This document shows positions 34,301 through 41,699 of a stretch of DNA of 64,000 nucleotides, in pieces. Location of the stretch: positions 131,501 through 195,500 of the forward strand of contig RPFO01000406.1 in NCBI GenBank assembly GCA_009746045.1, written 5' to 3'. Source of the stretch: Mesostigma viride (lineage: Eukaryota; Streptophyta; Mesostigmatophyceae; Mesostigmatales; Mesostigmataceae). The stretch's first letter is position 1. Every line of letters starts with the position of its first letter. The translations under genes and the position numbers were made by a program. Under the pieces are notes generated by a model. It did not search any database. It saw only the letters and a list, made by a program, of their open reading frames with translations, and was not told the DNA's origin.

Positions 34301-36185
34301 TGCCCGTGCGGATGCTCCCGTCTTGGTCCCGCCCGACGCCCTCCCTGGGAAAGCGAGCAGCAGGGGGAGAGAGCGCAAGCCGAAGGCATCTGCGGGCGAG
34401 CCAGGGGTGGGGGTGGGGCCATTCATGCCGGCATCCGCAACGCCTCCTCTTCCCGACAGTGGCCCCTCGCTCTCCTCCCCCTCCAATGGCAAGAAGCGAG
34501 CAGCGGACATTTCTGTCTCCCGTTCAGTCTCAGCAGCGGGGGATGTGGCGGCCAGCCCAGGTGCGCCAAGTGGCACCCCATTGCTCACGGACAAGGGGGC
34601 GGCGGCAAGAAGTGCGTTCGGTGGGGCCAGTCAGGGCAGCGGCGCGAAGACCGCCAGCCGGAGTCACCATAAGAAGGTACGGGTGGACGCGGTTACCAGT
34701 GGCAAGGACGACAGCGGTGCCGGGGCCACGCCGAATGAGCCCGGCAGCAACCCCTCCCCCAGCAAGAGGAGGCGTCTGTCGCTGCCAGCAGTGCCATCCA
34801 GTCCAGCCCCAGCTGCTGTTGGTGCCACTGCTGCTGCTGCTGCTACTGCTGGGACACCATCGGCTGCGGTGGGTGCTGCCGATGTCACCACGCCAGCAAA
34901 GGCAGGGGCGGGCAGGGCATCACCCGCGGCAGGCAAGACGCCACCGGCATCGGGCAAGGTGCCACCTGCGGGCGCCAGAAGTAGCTTGACGACTCCCTCG
35001 CCGCCGGTTGCCGCCAAGGGTCAGGCGCCGCCCACAGGAGCCAGCAGCGGTAGCAGATCGGGCGCTAGAAAGTCCCCGGCTCAGGGTGGGGGTCCCTCCA
35101 AGCCCGCTGGTATGTTGATGGAGCTTCCGAAAACGAATGGTTACGGACACGATCGTGTTTGGACCGTCTCTCGTGCACGCACTCACACGCATGGGCATAA
35201 ACATAGCACGCACACGCACATCGACACGAACACACACAGACATACATGCAATATTCACGCACATGCATCGTGTCCACACTACATGTCTTCTGGTAAAACC
35301 CTCCTGTCTCCCCCCCCCCCTTCTGCTGGGCCACTTTTGCCCCCCTATCTCTTCCCCACCGCTTTCTCCCTTTCTCCCCTGTATCCCTTGCGGCTTCTTT
35401 CCCTCTTATCTTCCTCAACGGCTTACTTGGGTTACAGTTAGAGAAGTTGCCGAAAAGTTATTGTATCACATGCCACCTGGCCGCCATATTGCAACTACAA
35501 TTGGCAAGGCGGTGCAGTTTTTCAAAGCTATGATAGGTGCATAGCAGTTCTCGTAGTTGAAGGACTGGTTGTGCCCACCGTGGTTCCTTCTACCCAGAGG
35601 TATGGCAGCTCAGAGGGTTTGTGGCAAGCCTTTGGGGATCTTCCTAAGCCACTCCTTTCGAGTTGACGTGCATTTTGTTGCGTGCACTTTGTGGCAGGCG
35701 AGGGTGAAGACTTGGTGGGCAGAAAGCTGAAGGTGTACTGGCCGGACGACCGTGCATACTACCCTGGCGTCGTAACGGAATACAAACCAAACGTAAGTCC
35801 AGCCTCATCTTTCTTGCACCATTGCAGCTTGCTTACCTCGTTTTTGTTTCTCCTGTCTTCGTGCTTGATGTTTGATGTTCAGCTCTACCTGGCGTATTGG
35901 CGATGGCCTGGGGGTCTGCATATTGGTATATCTGTGACCTAGGCGTCTAGTTCTTGGCAAGTTTTACATGTGGGTTGCGAACGGCTCGCCATCTTGTGGT
36001 CAAAAGTACTTTGGGGCCTTTATGTCATTTGGCTGCTTATGGCGTGTTGAAAAAAAAATCTTCTTTCATGCTTTTCTTGATTGATGTGGCAGGCTGCCAG
36101 AGGCAAAGGGCACAAGGTCATCTACGAAGATGGTGATAAAGAGTGGCTGGACCTGTCCAAGGAAAAGATCGAATGGCTCCCGTAA
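10038..36185 (+). CDS. Giant DDT-PHD-PZP-Tudor chromatin protein (PTM-like), 16 exons
   Basis: I assembled exons by eye: 10038-10328, 11722-12125, 13169-14027, 15693-15910, ~16774-19698, 20442-20703, 21998-22564, 23130-23363, 24045-28418, 29205-29236, 30078-30935, 31569-31714, 32324-33095, 33532-35109, 35698-35792, 36093-36185. All junctions are GT-AG and phases agree. Domain order is DDT, WHIM-like segment, PHD1, PTM-like helical segments, split PHD2, AT-hook-like motifs, PZP (PHD-zinc knuckle-ePHD) and Tudor. No SET domain or other catalytic domain is seen, so it should be a nuclear reader/scaffold of histone marks. DDT to exon 9 resembles plant PTM; the PZP resembles BRPF/ATX proteins. Uncertain points are the start of exon 5 and two frame changes inside exon 9. 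Because exons 9-11 together make one PHD finger, I favour one gene over two. Confidence 0.75.
11722..12125 (+). CDS. Exon 2: second half of DDT and following conserved segment
   Basis: The acceptor CACCCAG|GTC continues the DDT as [13 protein letters not shown]. Later comes [20 protein letters not shown] and [10 protein letters not shown], the block that follows DDT in plant PTM-type proteins as I know them. The exon ends LIQEME at GA|GTATGT (phase 2), and exon 3 supplies the matching G. Confidence 0.75.
12175..12552. repeat. (CCCCTCT)n pyrimidine array in intron 2
   Basis: About 378 bases of 7-mer CCCCTCT mixed with 6-mer CCCTCT, purely pyrimidine on the plus strand. It reads open in several frames as Pro/Leu/Ser or Arg/Gly/Glu repeats, which are not proteins. 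Mirror-symmetric pyrimidine runs like this can form triplex DNA. Confidence 0.9.
13169..14027 (+). CDS. Exon 3: WHIM-like segment, acidic linker, first Cys pair of PHD1
   Basis: It opens with [20 protein letters not shown] then [10 protein letters not shown], matching the WHIM1-type helix after DDT. It then runs through a long D/E-rich stretch (about 13490-13700) and a basic linker. The exon ends [12 protein letters not shown], the first two zinc ligands of PHD1, at CAG|GTGGGT. This exon end and the start of its intron are tandemly duplicated downstream. Confidence 0.75.
14001..14420 (+). repeat. Degenerate tandem copies of the exon 3/intron 3 junction
   Basis: The last 27 bases of exon 3 plus about 55 bases of intron recur with ~82-base spacing: true junction at 14027/14028, copies ending at 14109, 14192 and 14418, and a weaker one near 14299-14329. 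The first copy matches the exon end at about 24 of 27 bases and keeps CATGCAG|GTGGG. Each copy can look like a donor site. Confidence 0.8.
15011..15545. repeat. 41-base minisatellite, about 13 copies, in intron 3
   Basis: The unit is 41 bases, almost invariant (single changes such as cacgcac/cacacac), and contains CACAGCCATG and CATGGCGCCTGTG. The first unit is preceded by an inverted piece (CATGGCTGTG). It lies about 150 bases before the acceptor of exon 4. Confidence 0.9.
15693..15910 (+). CDS. Exon 4: remainder of PHD1
   Basis: [20 protein letters not shown], then [10 protein letters not shown] completes a C4HC3 PHD finger begun in exon 3. [17 protein letters not shown] after it matches the segment downstream of the PHD in PTM-like proteins. 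The donor AT|GTGAGT leaves phase 2. Confidence 0.8.
16774..19698 (+). CDS. Exon 5: long low-complexity linker
   Basis: The frame is open for about 975 codons. The proposed acceptor GACAG|ATCC (16773/16774) has the phase needed by exon 4, but other acceptors up to 17090 are possible. Near the start [19 protein letters not shown] looks structured. The rest is G/A/D-rich and repetitive in composition. A very basic helix ([18 protein letters not shown]) lies near the end, which reads ESFLKY at CG|GTAGGG. No known domain is seen, so it is probably disordered. Confidence 0.6.
19691..19846 (+). repeat. Three tandem copies of the exon 5 donor region
   Basis: A unit of about 48-50 bases begins AATACCGGTAGGGG and ends CGGCGTGTTG. 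The first copy is the real exon end and donor (ACCG|GTAGGG at 19698/19699). Copies 2 and 3 and a partial fourth follow directly. Each keeps CCGGTA (GGT in the last). Confidence 0.85.
20442..20703 (+). CDS. Exon 6: PTM-like conserved segment
   Basis: [17 protein letters not shown] joined to FLKYR of exon 5, and a Cys-containing block [18 protein letters not shown], resemble the region after PHD1 in PTM proteins. C-x2-C...C may bind metal. The donor GCAAAG|GTGGGG is phase 0. If the intron were retained the frame stays open through a 33-base minisatellite to 21486. Confidence 0.7.
20775..21490 (+). repeat. 33-base minisatellite, about 21 copies, in intron 6
   Basis: The unit contains GGGCGCACGAGTAGGTGGGC and ACACGTGAATAGC. 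Variants alternate GAG/GTG and GGG/GTG. The segment GCGCACG..AGGTGGG resembles the exon 6 donor region (GCGCACGCAAAG|GTGGGG) just upstream, so the array may have grown from it. The unit is a multiple of three and open on both strands. Confidence 0.85.
21998..22564 (+). CDS. Exon 7: helical segment and H/S-rich linker
   Basis: It opens [13 protein letters not shown] then [20 protein letters not shown], a conserved helix in PTM-like proteins. A His/Lys/Ser-rich stretch follows with repeats of HKDA-type units (22140-22400) and PSQG repeats. Ends at AATGG|GTGCGT, phase 0. Confidence 0.65.
23130..23363 (+). CDS. Exon 8: conserved helical segment
   Basis: [20 protein letters not shown] followed by [15 protein letters not shown] fits the helix-rich block preceding the last conserved PTM segment. 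A Gly run follows. The junctions CTCCAG|ACC and GCCAAG|GTAACC are both phase 0. Confidence 0.7.
23816..23962. repeat. (GCCTCTCTTT)n array in intron 8
   Basis: About 14 copies of a 10-base pyrimidine-rich unit (a few TTC variants) ending some 80 bases before the exon 9 acceptor at 24044. It may act as an oversized polypyrimidine tract. Upstream in the same intron, 23413-23428 weakly repeats the exon 8 donor. Confidence 0.8.
24045..28418 (+). CDS. Exon 9: last PTM-like segment, very long Gly-rich linker, start of PHD2
   Basis: It begins [20 protein letters not shown] and [15 protein letters not shown], then [20 protein letters not shown] and RTLDKNLQW, a signature block of PTM-like proteins. 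From about 24450 it is G/A/S/K-rich, with NEGN repeats and a (GK)n(DK)n tract near 27635-27760. The coding frame moves from frame 3 to 2 near 24770, within runs of 7-8 Gs, and from 2 to 1 near 25900. These could be assembly indels, tiny introns or real lesions. It ends [11 protein letters not shown], the first ligands of PHD2, at GA|GTGAGT. Confidence 0.6.
28523..28580. repeat. (GAATGAGT)n tract in intron 9
   Basis: About seven GAATGA/GTGAATGA units lie just downstream of the exon 9 donor (GA|GTGAGT). A second repeat of about 35 bases with ACTGGGC...CCCCTCACTT occurs at about 28838-28935. Confidence 0.6.
29205..29236 (+). CDS. Exon 10: 32-base microexon inside PHD2
   Basis: Acceptor GGGGCAG|CTCC and donor GAAG|GTATGT bound 32 bases that encode [10 protein letters not shown]. 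This joins [10 protein letters not shown] upstream to [10 protein letters not shown] downstream and completes a SET1/CXXC1-like PHD core. Both flanking phases agree, which supports the tiny exon. Confidence 0.7.
30078..30935 (+). CDS. Exon 11: end of PHD2, AT-hook-like motifs, poly-Ala, PHD3
   Basis: [16 protein letters not shown] then KKFYCPGC finishes PHD2. GRPGRKPK and GGRPPKN are AT-hook-like. A poly-Ala run (GCC/GCT triplets, about 30690-30740) precedes PHD3: CDVCGVAG...[14 protein letters not shown] and WQCEPCC. The exon ends RPSQ at C|GTGAGT (phase 1). PHD3 is the first finger of a PZP module completed by exons 12 and 13. Confidence 0.78.
30990..31016 (+). repeat. Copy of exon 11 end inside intron 11
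   Basis: GTGGGCGAGCGGCCAA followed by AGAAGTG repeats the last bases of exon 11 (30914-30937, GTGGGCGAGCGGCCAA then GCCAACGTG) about 77 bases downstream, including a GTG at the donor position. Confidence 0.7.
31569..31714 (+). CDS. Exon 12: zinc knuckle and start of extended PHD
   Basis: [20 protein letters not shown] then [17 protein letters not shown] aligns with the zinc knuckle/ePHD entry of BRPF, JADE and ATX proteins. The residues C-x2-C, H and C are all present. It ends ASIQP at CCG|GTGCGT, phase 0. Confidence 0.8.
31795..31915. repeat. Short tandem repeat in intron 12
   Basis: About six degenerate units of 16-18 bases with core CCGTCCGCACGGTTTA. Just before it, AGCATCCAGCCAGTGCATGTG resembles the exon 12 end and donor (AGCATACAGCCGGTGCGTGCG). 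Confidence 0.6.
32018..32345 (+). repeat. Four copies of the exon 13 acceptor region
   Basis: AGCGCTGGAA.GTGACCTGC-type segments occur at about 32026, 32155 and 32220 before the real exon 13 start at 32324 (CACAG|GAGCGCTGGAAGATG). The copies also share following C/T-rich sequence (ccctcactg). Here the duplicated junction is a 3' splice site. Confidence 0.75.
32324..33095 (+). CDS. Exon 13: remainder of extended PHD and linker
   Basis: [20 protein letters not shown], then [18 protein letters not shown], completes the ePHD (C-x2-C, C-x2-C, H-x2-C). A later [12 protein letters not shown] may supply the last C/H pair after an inserted ~100-residue low-complexity linker, which is unusual. A K/E-rich helix follows ([11 protein letters not shown]). 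Ends GACAAAG|GTGCGG, phase 1. Confidence 0.75.
33196..33235 (+). repeat. Copy of exon 13 donor region in intron 13
   Basis: GGAGGGACAAAGGTG followed by TGG.GGTGACTTGGCATGT repeats 33081-33118 (GGAGGGACAAAGGTG, then CGGCGATGAATTGGCATGT) about 117 bases downstream, with the donor GT kept. Confidence 0.75.
33532..35109 (+). CDS. Exon 14: long disordered linker with basic patches
   Basis: It continues in frame from exon 13 (phase 1) and is open to 35109. Composition is A/G/S/P-rich with nuclear-localisation-like clusters: [34 protein letters not shown] stretch lies near 33930-33960. No domain is visible. Donor CTG|GTATGT, phase 1. Confidence 0.7.
35698..35792 (+). CDS. Exon 15: first half of Tudor-like domain
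   Basis: [20 protein letters not shown] followed by VTEYKPN is a typical Tudor/PWWP-family beta barrel start (VxWPxDxxxYxGxV). Acceptor GTGGCAG|GC and donor AAC|GTAAGT keep phase with exons 14 and 16. Confidence 0.8.
36093..36185 (+). CDS. Exon 16: second half of Tudor-like domain and stop
   Basis: [20 protein letters not shown] then KIEWLP and TAA (36183-36185). The H/Y-x-V-x-Y-x-D-G-D-x-E-W-L pattern completes the Tudor fold at the extreme C-terminus. Confidence 0.8.
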   Translation, partial: AARGKGHKVIYEDGDKEWLDLSKEKIEWLP

Positions 36186-36745
36186 CTCTCATAAGGCAAA
36201 AGCCCCTTGTTTTGACGTATGCATCTTGATTTGATGAATGCCAGAATGGAAGTGCCTTCGTTTGCTGCAAATGGCCCAAAAGGAGTGCCCTGGGTGCACT
36301 GGGGATACATGTCTTGTATATCATGGAGTACTGAGGGGGAGATCGGAAGGAGAGTTTGCTATTTGAAAGGACAAGTTTTGCCATTCTAATTATACTATAG
36401 TTATTTAGGCAACTCCAGCAACTGTAATACTAGTAGGTGCTTATTGATTAATGGAAACAACGATGACAGAAGTGACATCCTGTGACACCACGATGTTGCG
36501 ATTCTTGATGCTCGCGCTACTGATATGTGCATGCTGATATCGACGTCGACAGTCCTGAGTATAGCTGGCCATGAAGACATGCAGCATAAGGAGTATGACA
36601 TAGCCTTTTGTTTCTCTTATCCATAGGCACAGGCTCCATTGGCACAGGTTCTCCCGACTACCTGGGCTGGTGTGCATCCAGAGCGCTGTGCTAAAACTGT
36701 TTATGCGCATGATCCTCAACTGCCTTTGTTCTGCTCTTGACCGCC
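36186..36745 (+). other. 3' flank of the PHD gene
   Basis: No ORF with a recognisable product. A TGTAA at 36423-36427, the usual green-algal poly(A) signal, lies about 240 bases after the stop and could end the transcript. From about 36640 a short LINE-RT-like piece (LKLFMRMILN-type, plus strand) appears. Confidence 0.4.
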
Positions 36746-37200
36746 GGACCTTAAATTAAATTAAATTAAATTATAACATGACTCCGTTGGGAGATCATGT
36801 AGCACATATTCCCGTGCTGGATGGATGGAGGTGGGAGAAGCCGCGAAACCGAACTAAGCTAACTCTAAGCTAATATATCTAATCTAGAAAACCCTAACTA
36901 CTCTACTCAGCAAAGCACCCCTTCCTCCTGGGGGGAGGGGGTTTGCCCACAGGGGCTGGCGTGTGAGCCTGGACAATCATCTTCCACATCTTCTTGTCCT
37001 GCATAGCAGTCCAAGCAAGAGAGAGGGAGTGAATGCGGTGTTCAAACTTAGCTGGGACCACTAGGTCGGCCAGCAACAGCTGTGTGTAGTTCATGGCAGG
37101 TTTACCCAGCTTTCTAGGAATGTCCTTGGGGCCAGGCCAGGTCAGGATATGCCGCCCTGGTTGGCCAAGCCGCTGCATGGGAGCCGGCCAGACCAAGGGC
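36745..37200 (-). pseudogene. LINE ORF2 C-terminus, 3' UTR, hairpin and tail
   Basis: On the minus strand 37196-36903 encodes GRHILTWPGPKDIPRKLGKP and the rest of the LINE C-terminus with stop. The 3' UTR follows to the hairpin CTCCCAACGGAG (36782-36793) and an AATTT-type tail (36750-36778). A 5'-truncated copy. Confidence 0.65.
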
Positions 37201-37216
37201 GGTGTCTACCTGACTG

Positions 37217-38760
37217 GTGCGAGCAAGATGTCCTACGAATGCTATCCTACGCTGCCTAATCTCGTCCGAAATGCGAGGCATACCCTGCCTGACCTTGGGG
37301 AGAGCCGAATGGGCTTCCGGCCTGGGCGCAACCCAGTCATGGCGGCATCTTCGTGACGCGGCGCCTCTTCGTGGAGATCGCGCTCCTGCGGACTGGTGGA
37401 GTTTCCCGCCATCCTGATCTTCGTCGACTTCATCAAGGCTTTTGATTCTGTCCTTTGGGCCGCTCTATGGGCTGTCCTAATTGCTCGCGCTCGCGTACCC
37501 ACTCCCCTGATTACCGTCATCCGCACGCGTATGAGGGGTCGACCACGGCTTCGGTGCGCACTCAACACGGCTTTACCCCGCCATGTCCACTGCAGACTGG
37601 TGTCTGGCAGGTTTGTATCCTGTCGCCGTACTGGCCTGTTCATTATTGTAGTGGATTATGTTATGCGCCAGGCACGTGCCGCGCCCGCTTTGCTACTAGG
37701 CTTGCTGGCCGCGAACCTGGCCTAGTGATTAGGAATGAGACCAGAGAAGGGGGGTCGTCCAACCAGCAGGATTTACTCACTGACCTCATTTATGCCGATG
37801 ACATCACGCTCATTGAGAAACCGGAGTCTCGGCCCAACTCTGACTGGACTGCCTGGCGCTCGAGGCCCGGTGCTTTCGTTCTAGAAATCAGCCCCAAAAT
37901 GGAGGCCATGGCCCTTCGCCTGGCCGGGCCCCCGCCCCCACTCCGCTTCTTAGATGACACCCAGGTAAACTACCCTACTTCAGCCGCCGCTTCAAGCTGC
38001 TCGGCAGCTGGCTCCCCGACAGTCTGCGAGGACGACATGACAAGCCGCATTGGCATGGCGTGGGGGCAGCTCCACGAGCACCGTCGCTGGTGGAGCAACC
38101 CCGCCCCCTGCCCCACGCAACCGCTTCAAGGTCGTCATTAATTCTGACAATCCTGATCTACGGCGCCAAGACGTCAGTGGACGCTGACGCAGGAGCTGGA
38201 GACACGACTCGACGGCAAAGTCACCAAGATCAGGCTGCGCAAGGCACGTAATATTCCCCTTTGGTTTGCACATCAGCAATGAGGATTTGTACGCTGATTT
38301 ACCATATGTTTCCCACATTCTTAGGCACAGGCGCCTGGGCCTCAGTAGCCGGGCACCTGGCCTGCACAGATCAGGTAGATACATCAGATATAGACTATGT
38401 AGCTGGCACCAAGCCCGCACAGCCCGGGCGTTTTGTCCTCACGTGGCATGCCCCAGGCCGCGCGCGGCCGGCAAGGTCGCCATTGGACTCTCTGTGTCAC
38501 AGGCTCAAGGCATGGACATGTGCTATGTACCCTCGATGGGGCGGGTTCACACCCCAGGAGCCCCCCGGTTTGTCTGTAATATATGGAGGCAGATGCCACG
38601 CGTAAACACTAAGTGGCAGACAGTAATGAAGGACACCACCACCCAGTTTGTAGTCGGAGCCCGGGTGCGCCCAAGTGTGACCACGCTTGGCCGGCAGGCA
38701 TATTCGGGCCGTGGTGCCCGCACCCCCGTACGCCGTGAACGCCGAACGTGGCGTGGATAA
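37217..38760 (+). pseudogene. LINE reverse transcriptase and C-terminus, broken
   Basis: Motifs occur over several frames: ESRMGFRPGRNPVMA, FVDFIKAFDSVLW (motif A, DF), QTGVWQVCILSPY (motif B), then DLIYADDITLIEKPES (motif C, about 37785-37830). The C-terminal HISNEDLYADLPYVSHILRH runs from 38266 to a stop at 38758-38760. Multiple frameshifts exclude function. Same family as minus 43614-45243. Confidence 0.7.
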
Positions 38761-38812
38761 ATAGATACTGACGATTGGTGTTTGCCGGCCGGATATATAG
38801 TGCTGGACCTGA

Positions 38813-38900
38813 TTGCCCAAGTGGCAAAAAGGTTCGTATCTACTGTATTCATAATAAATAACCTCGTAAGTCGGGGGTTCTGATCCCCGTGATGACACAG
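38813..38900 (+). other. tRNA-like segment with A/B-box resemblance (possible SINE remnant)
   Basis: ATTGCCCAAGTGGCAAAAAGG resembles an A box region. About 50 bases on, GTCGGGGGTTCTGATCCCCG makes a T-arm-like hairpin with a B-box-like core GGTTCTGATCC. No full cloverleaf can be drawn, so it is at best a tRNA-derived SINE head. Confidence 0.25.
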
Positions 38901-39049
38901 GTATTTCGGAAAATTAAAACTAAATTAAATTATTACATTGCATAGATGTTGTAGTTAGAATGCTGTTAGATAGATGTAGTACGTAGCCAATGTAGATAGA
39001 TTAGACCGGTAGGACTGTTTGCACCCATCCATCCATCCATCGGGGTTAA

Positions 39050-39245
39050 TGCTCCGCGACTCCCCAACGGGAGCACGAGTCTAATTAATTAATTAATTAA
39101 TTACATTGCTCCGTTGGGAGATCATGTACTACATGTGCGGCACGTATTCCCTTGCTGATGGATGCATGGCCGGGGTGAGCGAAGCTGCGAAACCTAAAGT
39201 AAGCTAACTCTAATTTGTCTAATTTCTGCAACATCCCTAGCTACT
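39050..39245. repeat. Two LINE 3' ends fused tail-to-tail
   Basis: On the plus strand ACTCCCCAACGGGAG (39060-39074) leads into (TTAA)n. On the minus strand the hairpin CTCCCAACGGAG (39108-39119) ends in the same tract. The minus 3' UTR continues to about 39245. Confidence 0.6.
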
Positions 39246-39249
39246 CTAC

Positions 39250-39640
39250 TCAGCAAATCGCCCCTTCCTCCTGGGGCCGTGGGAGGGCCTTGCCCACAGG
39301 GGCTGGCGTGTGGGCCTGGACAATGGTCTGCCACCTCTTCTTGGGCCTACGTACATATAGCAGTCCAAGCAAGAGAGAGGGAGGAAATGCGGTGTTCAAA
39401 CTGGGCTGGGACCACTCGGTCGGCCATGCAGCTGCCAACTGATCCGAAAAGTTCATGGCATGCAGGCGATCTACCAACCCGTCTGGGTTTGTCCTTGGGC
39501 CAGCCCACTGAGGTCAGGATATATGCCGCCCTGGCTGGCCAAGCCGCTGGGCCGGGGCCCGGCCGGCCAGCTAGACCGAGGGCGGCCGGTGTCTACCTGA
39601 CTGGTTCGAGCAAGATGTCAGGTACAAATCAGTGCTATCA
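39250..39640 (-). pseudogene. LINE ORF2 C-terminal fragment
   Basis: Minus strand: MNFSDQLAAAWPTEWSQPSL then a damaged ...TPAPVGKALPRP tail, homologous to 36903-37196 but with insertions and frame changes. Adjacent to the 3' UTR at 39120-39245. Confidence 0.5.
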
Positions 39641-39689
39641 GGCCTAAGCTGCCTAATCTCATCCGTAATAGGGGGGATACCCTTATAGA

Positions 39690-40110
39690 AAGACTCTTAA
39701 CGACTTAATAATGCATGGAAAAGCCTACATTCAGGACCTGTCGGAGCATCCTGTAAACCGTGCCGTTCAGCCGGGTGACCAGCATGTTCGTGAGCGTCCA
39801 TGCATGCCTCGGCGCCGTATGTGAGCACCGTGAGGACCAGGACCTTGAAGAGCACGCGCTTGCGGTCCAGGCTCGCCCAGGTCCTTCGATTGCCAGTAGG
39901 CGTTGAGCGAACGGAGCCTGGCCTAGGCCGACCAGGCCGATGCGCGGGTGTCCATATCGTCAGCGGTGTCACGGAGCATGCTCCCCAGCAGTTGAGTGAA
40001 GCGATCGCGGAACGGGACCTCCGTCCCGTCGAGCAGCCGCGGCAGCGGCGGGCGACTGGTAGCCCCAATCACCATCGCCTCAGTTTTTACGCTACAACCC
40101 TGTAACCTCC
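39690..40110 (-). pseudogene. LINE reverse transcriptase 3' fragment
   Basis: Minus strand carries LLDGTEVPFRDRF, then RPGSVRSTPT and LFKVLVLTVLTYGAEA in shifted frames, equal to the region 5001-5290. Truncated at both ends. Confidence 0.6.
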
Positions 40111-40860
40111 ATTACCGGCCACCGCTTACACCCCGTTGTGAAGGGGGAATGGTAGCCGCAGCGCCCGCACAAACGCTGGTTCACAAAAGGGCTCTCTAAC
40201 CTTAACATGCGTGAATCTAAGCATCCATTACCTGTTGCGATCTGCCATGCAAGAGAAACGTTGTAATGCACTGTGCTGGCAGATAATCCTGTCACTTCGC
40301 TCGTAAAGTAGGCAAAATTGAGGCACAAATGAACGCACACACTGCTGCTGGCATGGCTTGTTGGCGTGTAGGCCATGTGCATACCGACACACGTGGCCCA
40401 CGTGATAATATTGTTATTGTGGGCCTTGCCCTGCCAATTCGCGCGTCACTTCGGCCAGCCGGCCAGCCCATTATACCCCAATATTCGGTCCGAATAGGGT
40501 ACTTCGTAGCTAATCGGCCGGACGGCCTGAATACCGAATAGTCTGAATCATCCGCCGAATATTTCCGAATAGTTGAATGTTCACTGCCAATGATCCACCA
40601 CATGGTCAGCCCCCTGTTGTGTTCACCGTCAATCCCTCCATGCAGTCTTCCTGTAGACAGCCACGCGGCTTCCGCAAGCTTCGCGCCTTTCCTCTCAGAC
40701 AAATACTTAAGTTTATACACGAAGAAGATGGCCGGACCGCCATGCGTCCCAGAATAGTCGATCGACTAAAACACATGATCAACCGATCAAAATAGGGCCG
40801 CAAACTGCCGCTGCATAGGATCGAATGATCGAACAAAGCTTGGTCAATATATGTGTTATT
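40111..40860. other. No recognised gene
   Basis: I see only unremarkable sequence with scattered CGAATA/TATTCG repeats between 40480 and 40580 that could fold on themselves. No domain, RNA gene or known repeat end. Confidence 0.3.
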
Positions 40861-40864
40861 ATGA

Positions 40865-41140
40865 ATGGTCATCCCTGCGGACGTCCCTGCACCGCCCACG
40901 CCGCCCGCCGCATGCATGCAGAGCAGGACTATACACGTACCCGGCCCTGACGGAACCTGGCCTGGCCGACCCCAACGAGCGACCGCCGTTCACCGAGCTC
41001 GAGCTGAGCACTGCCGCCAAGCAACTCCGCCTCTACGCCGCCGTTGGACCTGACCAGCTCCCCGCCCCGGCGGTGATTAAGCTGACGGCGCTCATGGGGT
41101 TCCTGCTTGACGTCTGCAACCGGATCCTGCTACTTACCGA
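40865..41140 (+). pseudogene. LINE linker between endonuclease and RT
   Basis: LYTYPALTEPGLADPNERPP, FTELELSTAAKQLRLYA and AVIKLTALMGFLLDVCNRIL match the region just upstream of RT in the copy at 45243-45420 (minus). It stops before the RT core. Confidence 0.55.
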
Positions 41141-41690
41141 TATAATGGCCGAAAACTTGGCAAAAAGCACCCGTTTGGTTTTGAATTCGATGCCATTGAA
41201 ATTAATGCCTCCTTCACGGTCACATTAAACCTCCAAGAACCGCGAATTGACTGCCGCTCTTATGAATTCCATTTCAATTCCCGCGACCAAAAAGTTCAGT
41301 TTACCCCCCTGCCGATGGCATTAAAAAACAAGTCTGAGCGATGTTGAATTATAAACCAGCTGTCTCCTTGATAAACCAGCTGATTTTCGCCACAAGCTAA
41401 CATCATAAACTCATCGCCTTTAATTAAGATTCTAGTAAAATTTCTGCATCTTGCTCGCCCTACTATATGGTGTTAGTTTTGCCTAAACGCAGTCGCCATG
41501 GCCACTTCTGCACGGCCGGGTGCGCGCATCGTGCACCCACTTTTTCACGGTATGGAAGGTACCTCGGGCGATACCCCGAATTTTTCGGCGCCAAAACATT
41601 CGCGGTTGTCCCGTCCCCACACAGCGCAAGACAGAACGAGGAGGATCGATCGAGGATAGGAACAAGGGGTCTTTTCTTCAAAGAGGCCGT
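41141..41690. other. No recognised gene
   Basis: AT-richer sequence with no coding or RNA signal. A short stretch near 41355-41380 (GCTGTCTCCTTGATAAACCAGC) shares the edge of the foldback family at window start. Confidence 0.3.
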
Positions 41691-41699
41691 TGGACTCAT

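Noticed and set aside
10038-36185. Histone methyltransferase (trithorax/ATX) identity
   Set aside because: PZP and Tudor-like domains are present, but I find no SET domain in any exon or the 3' flank.
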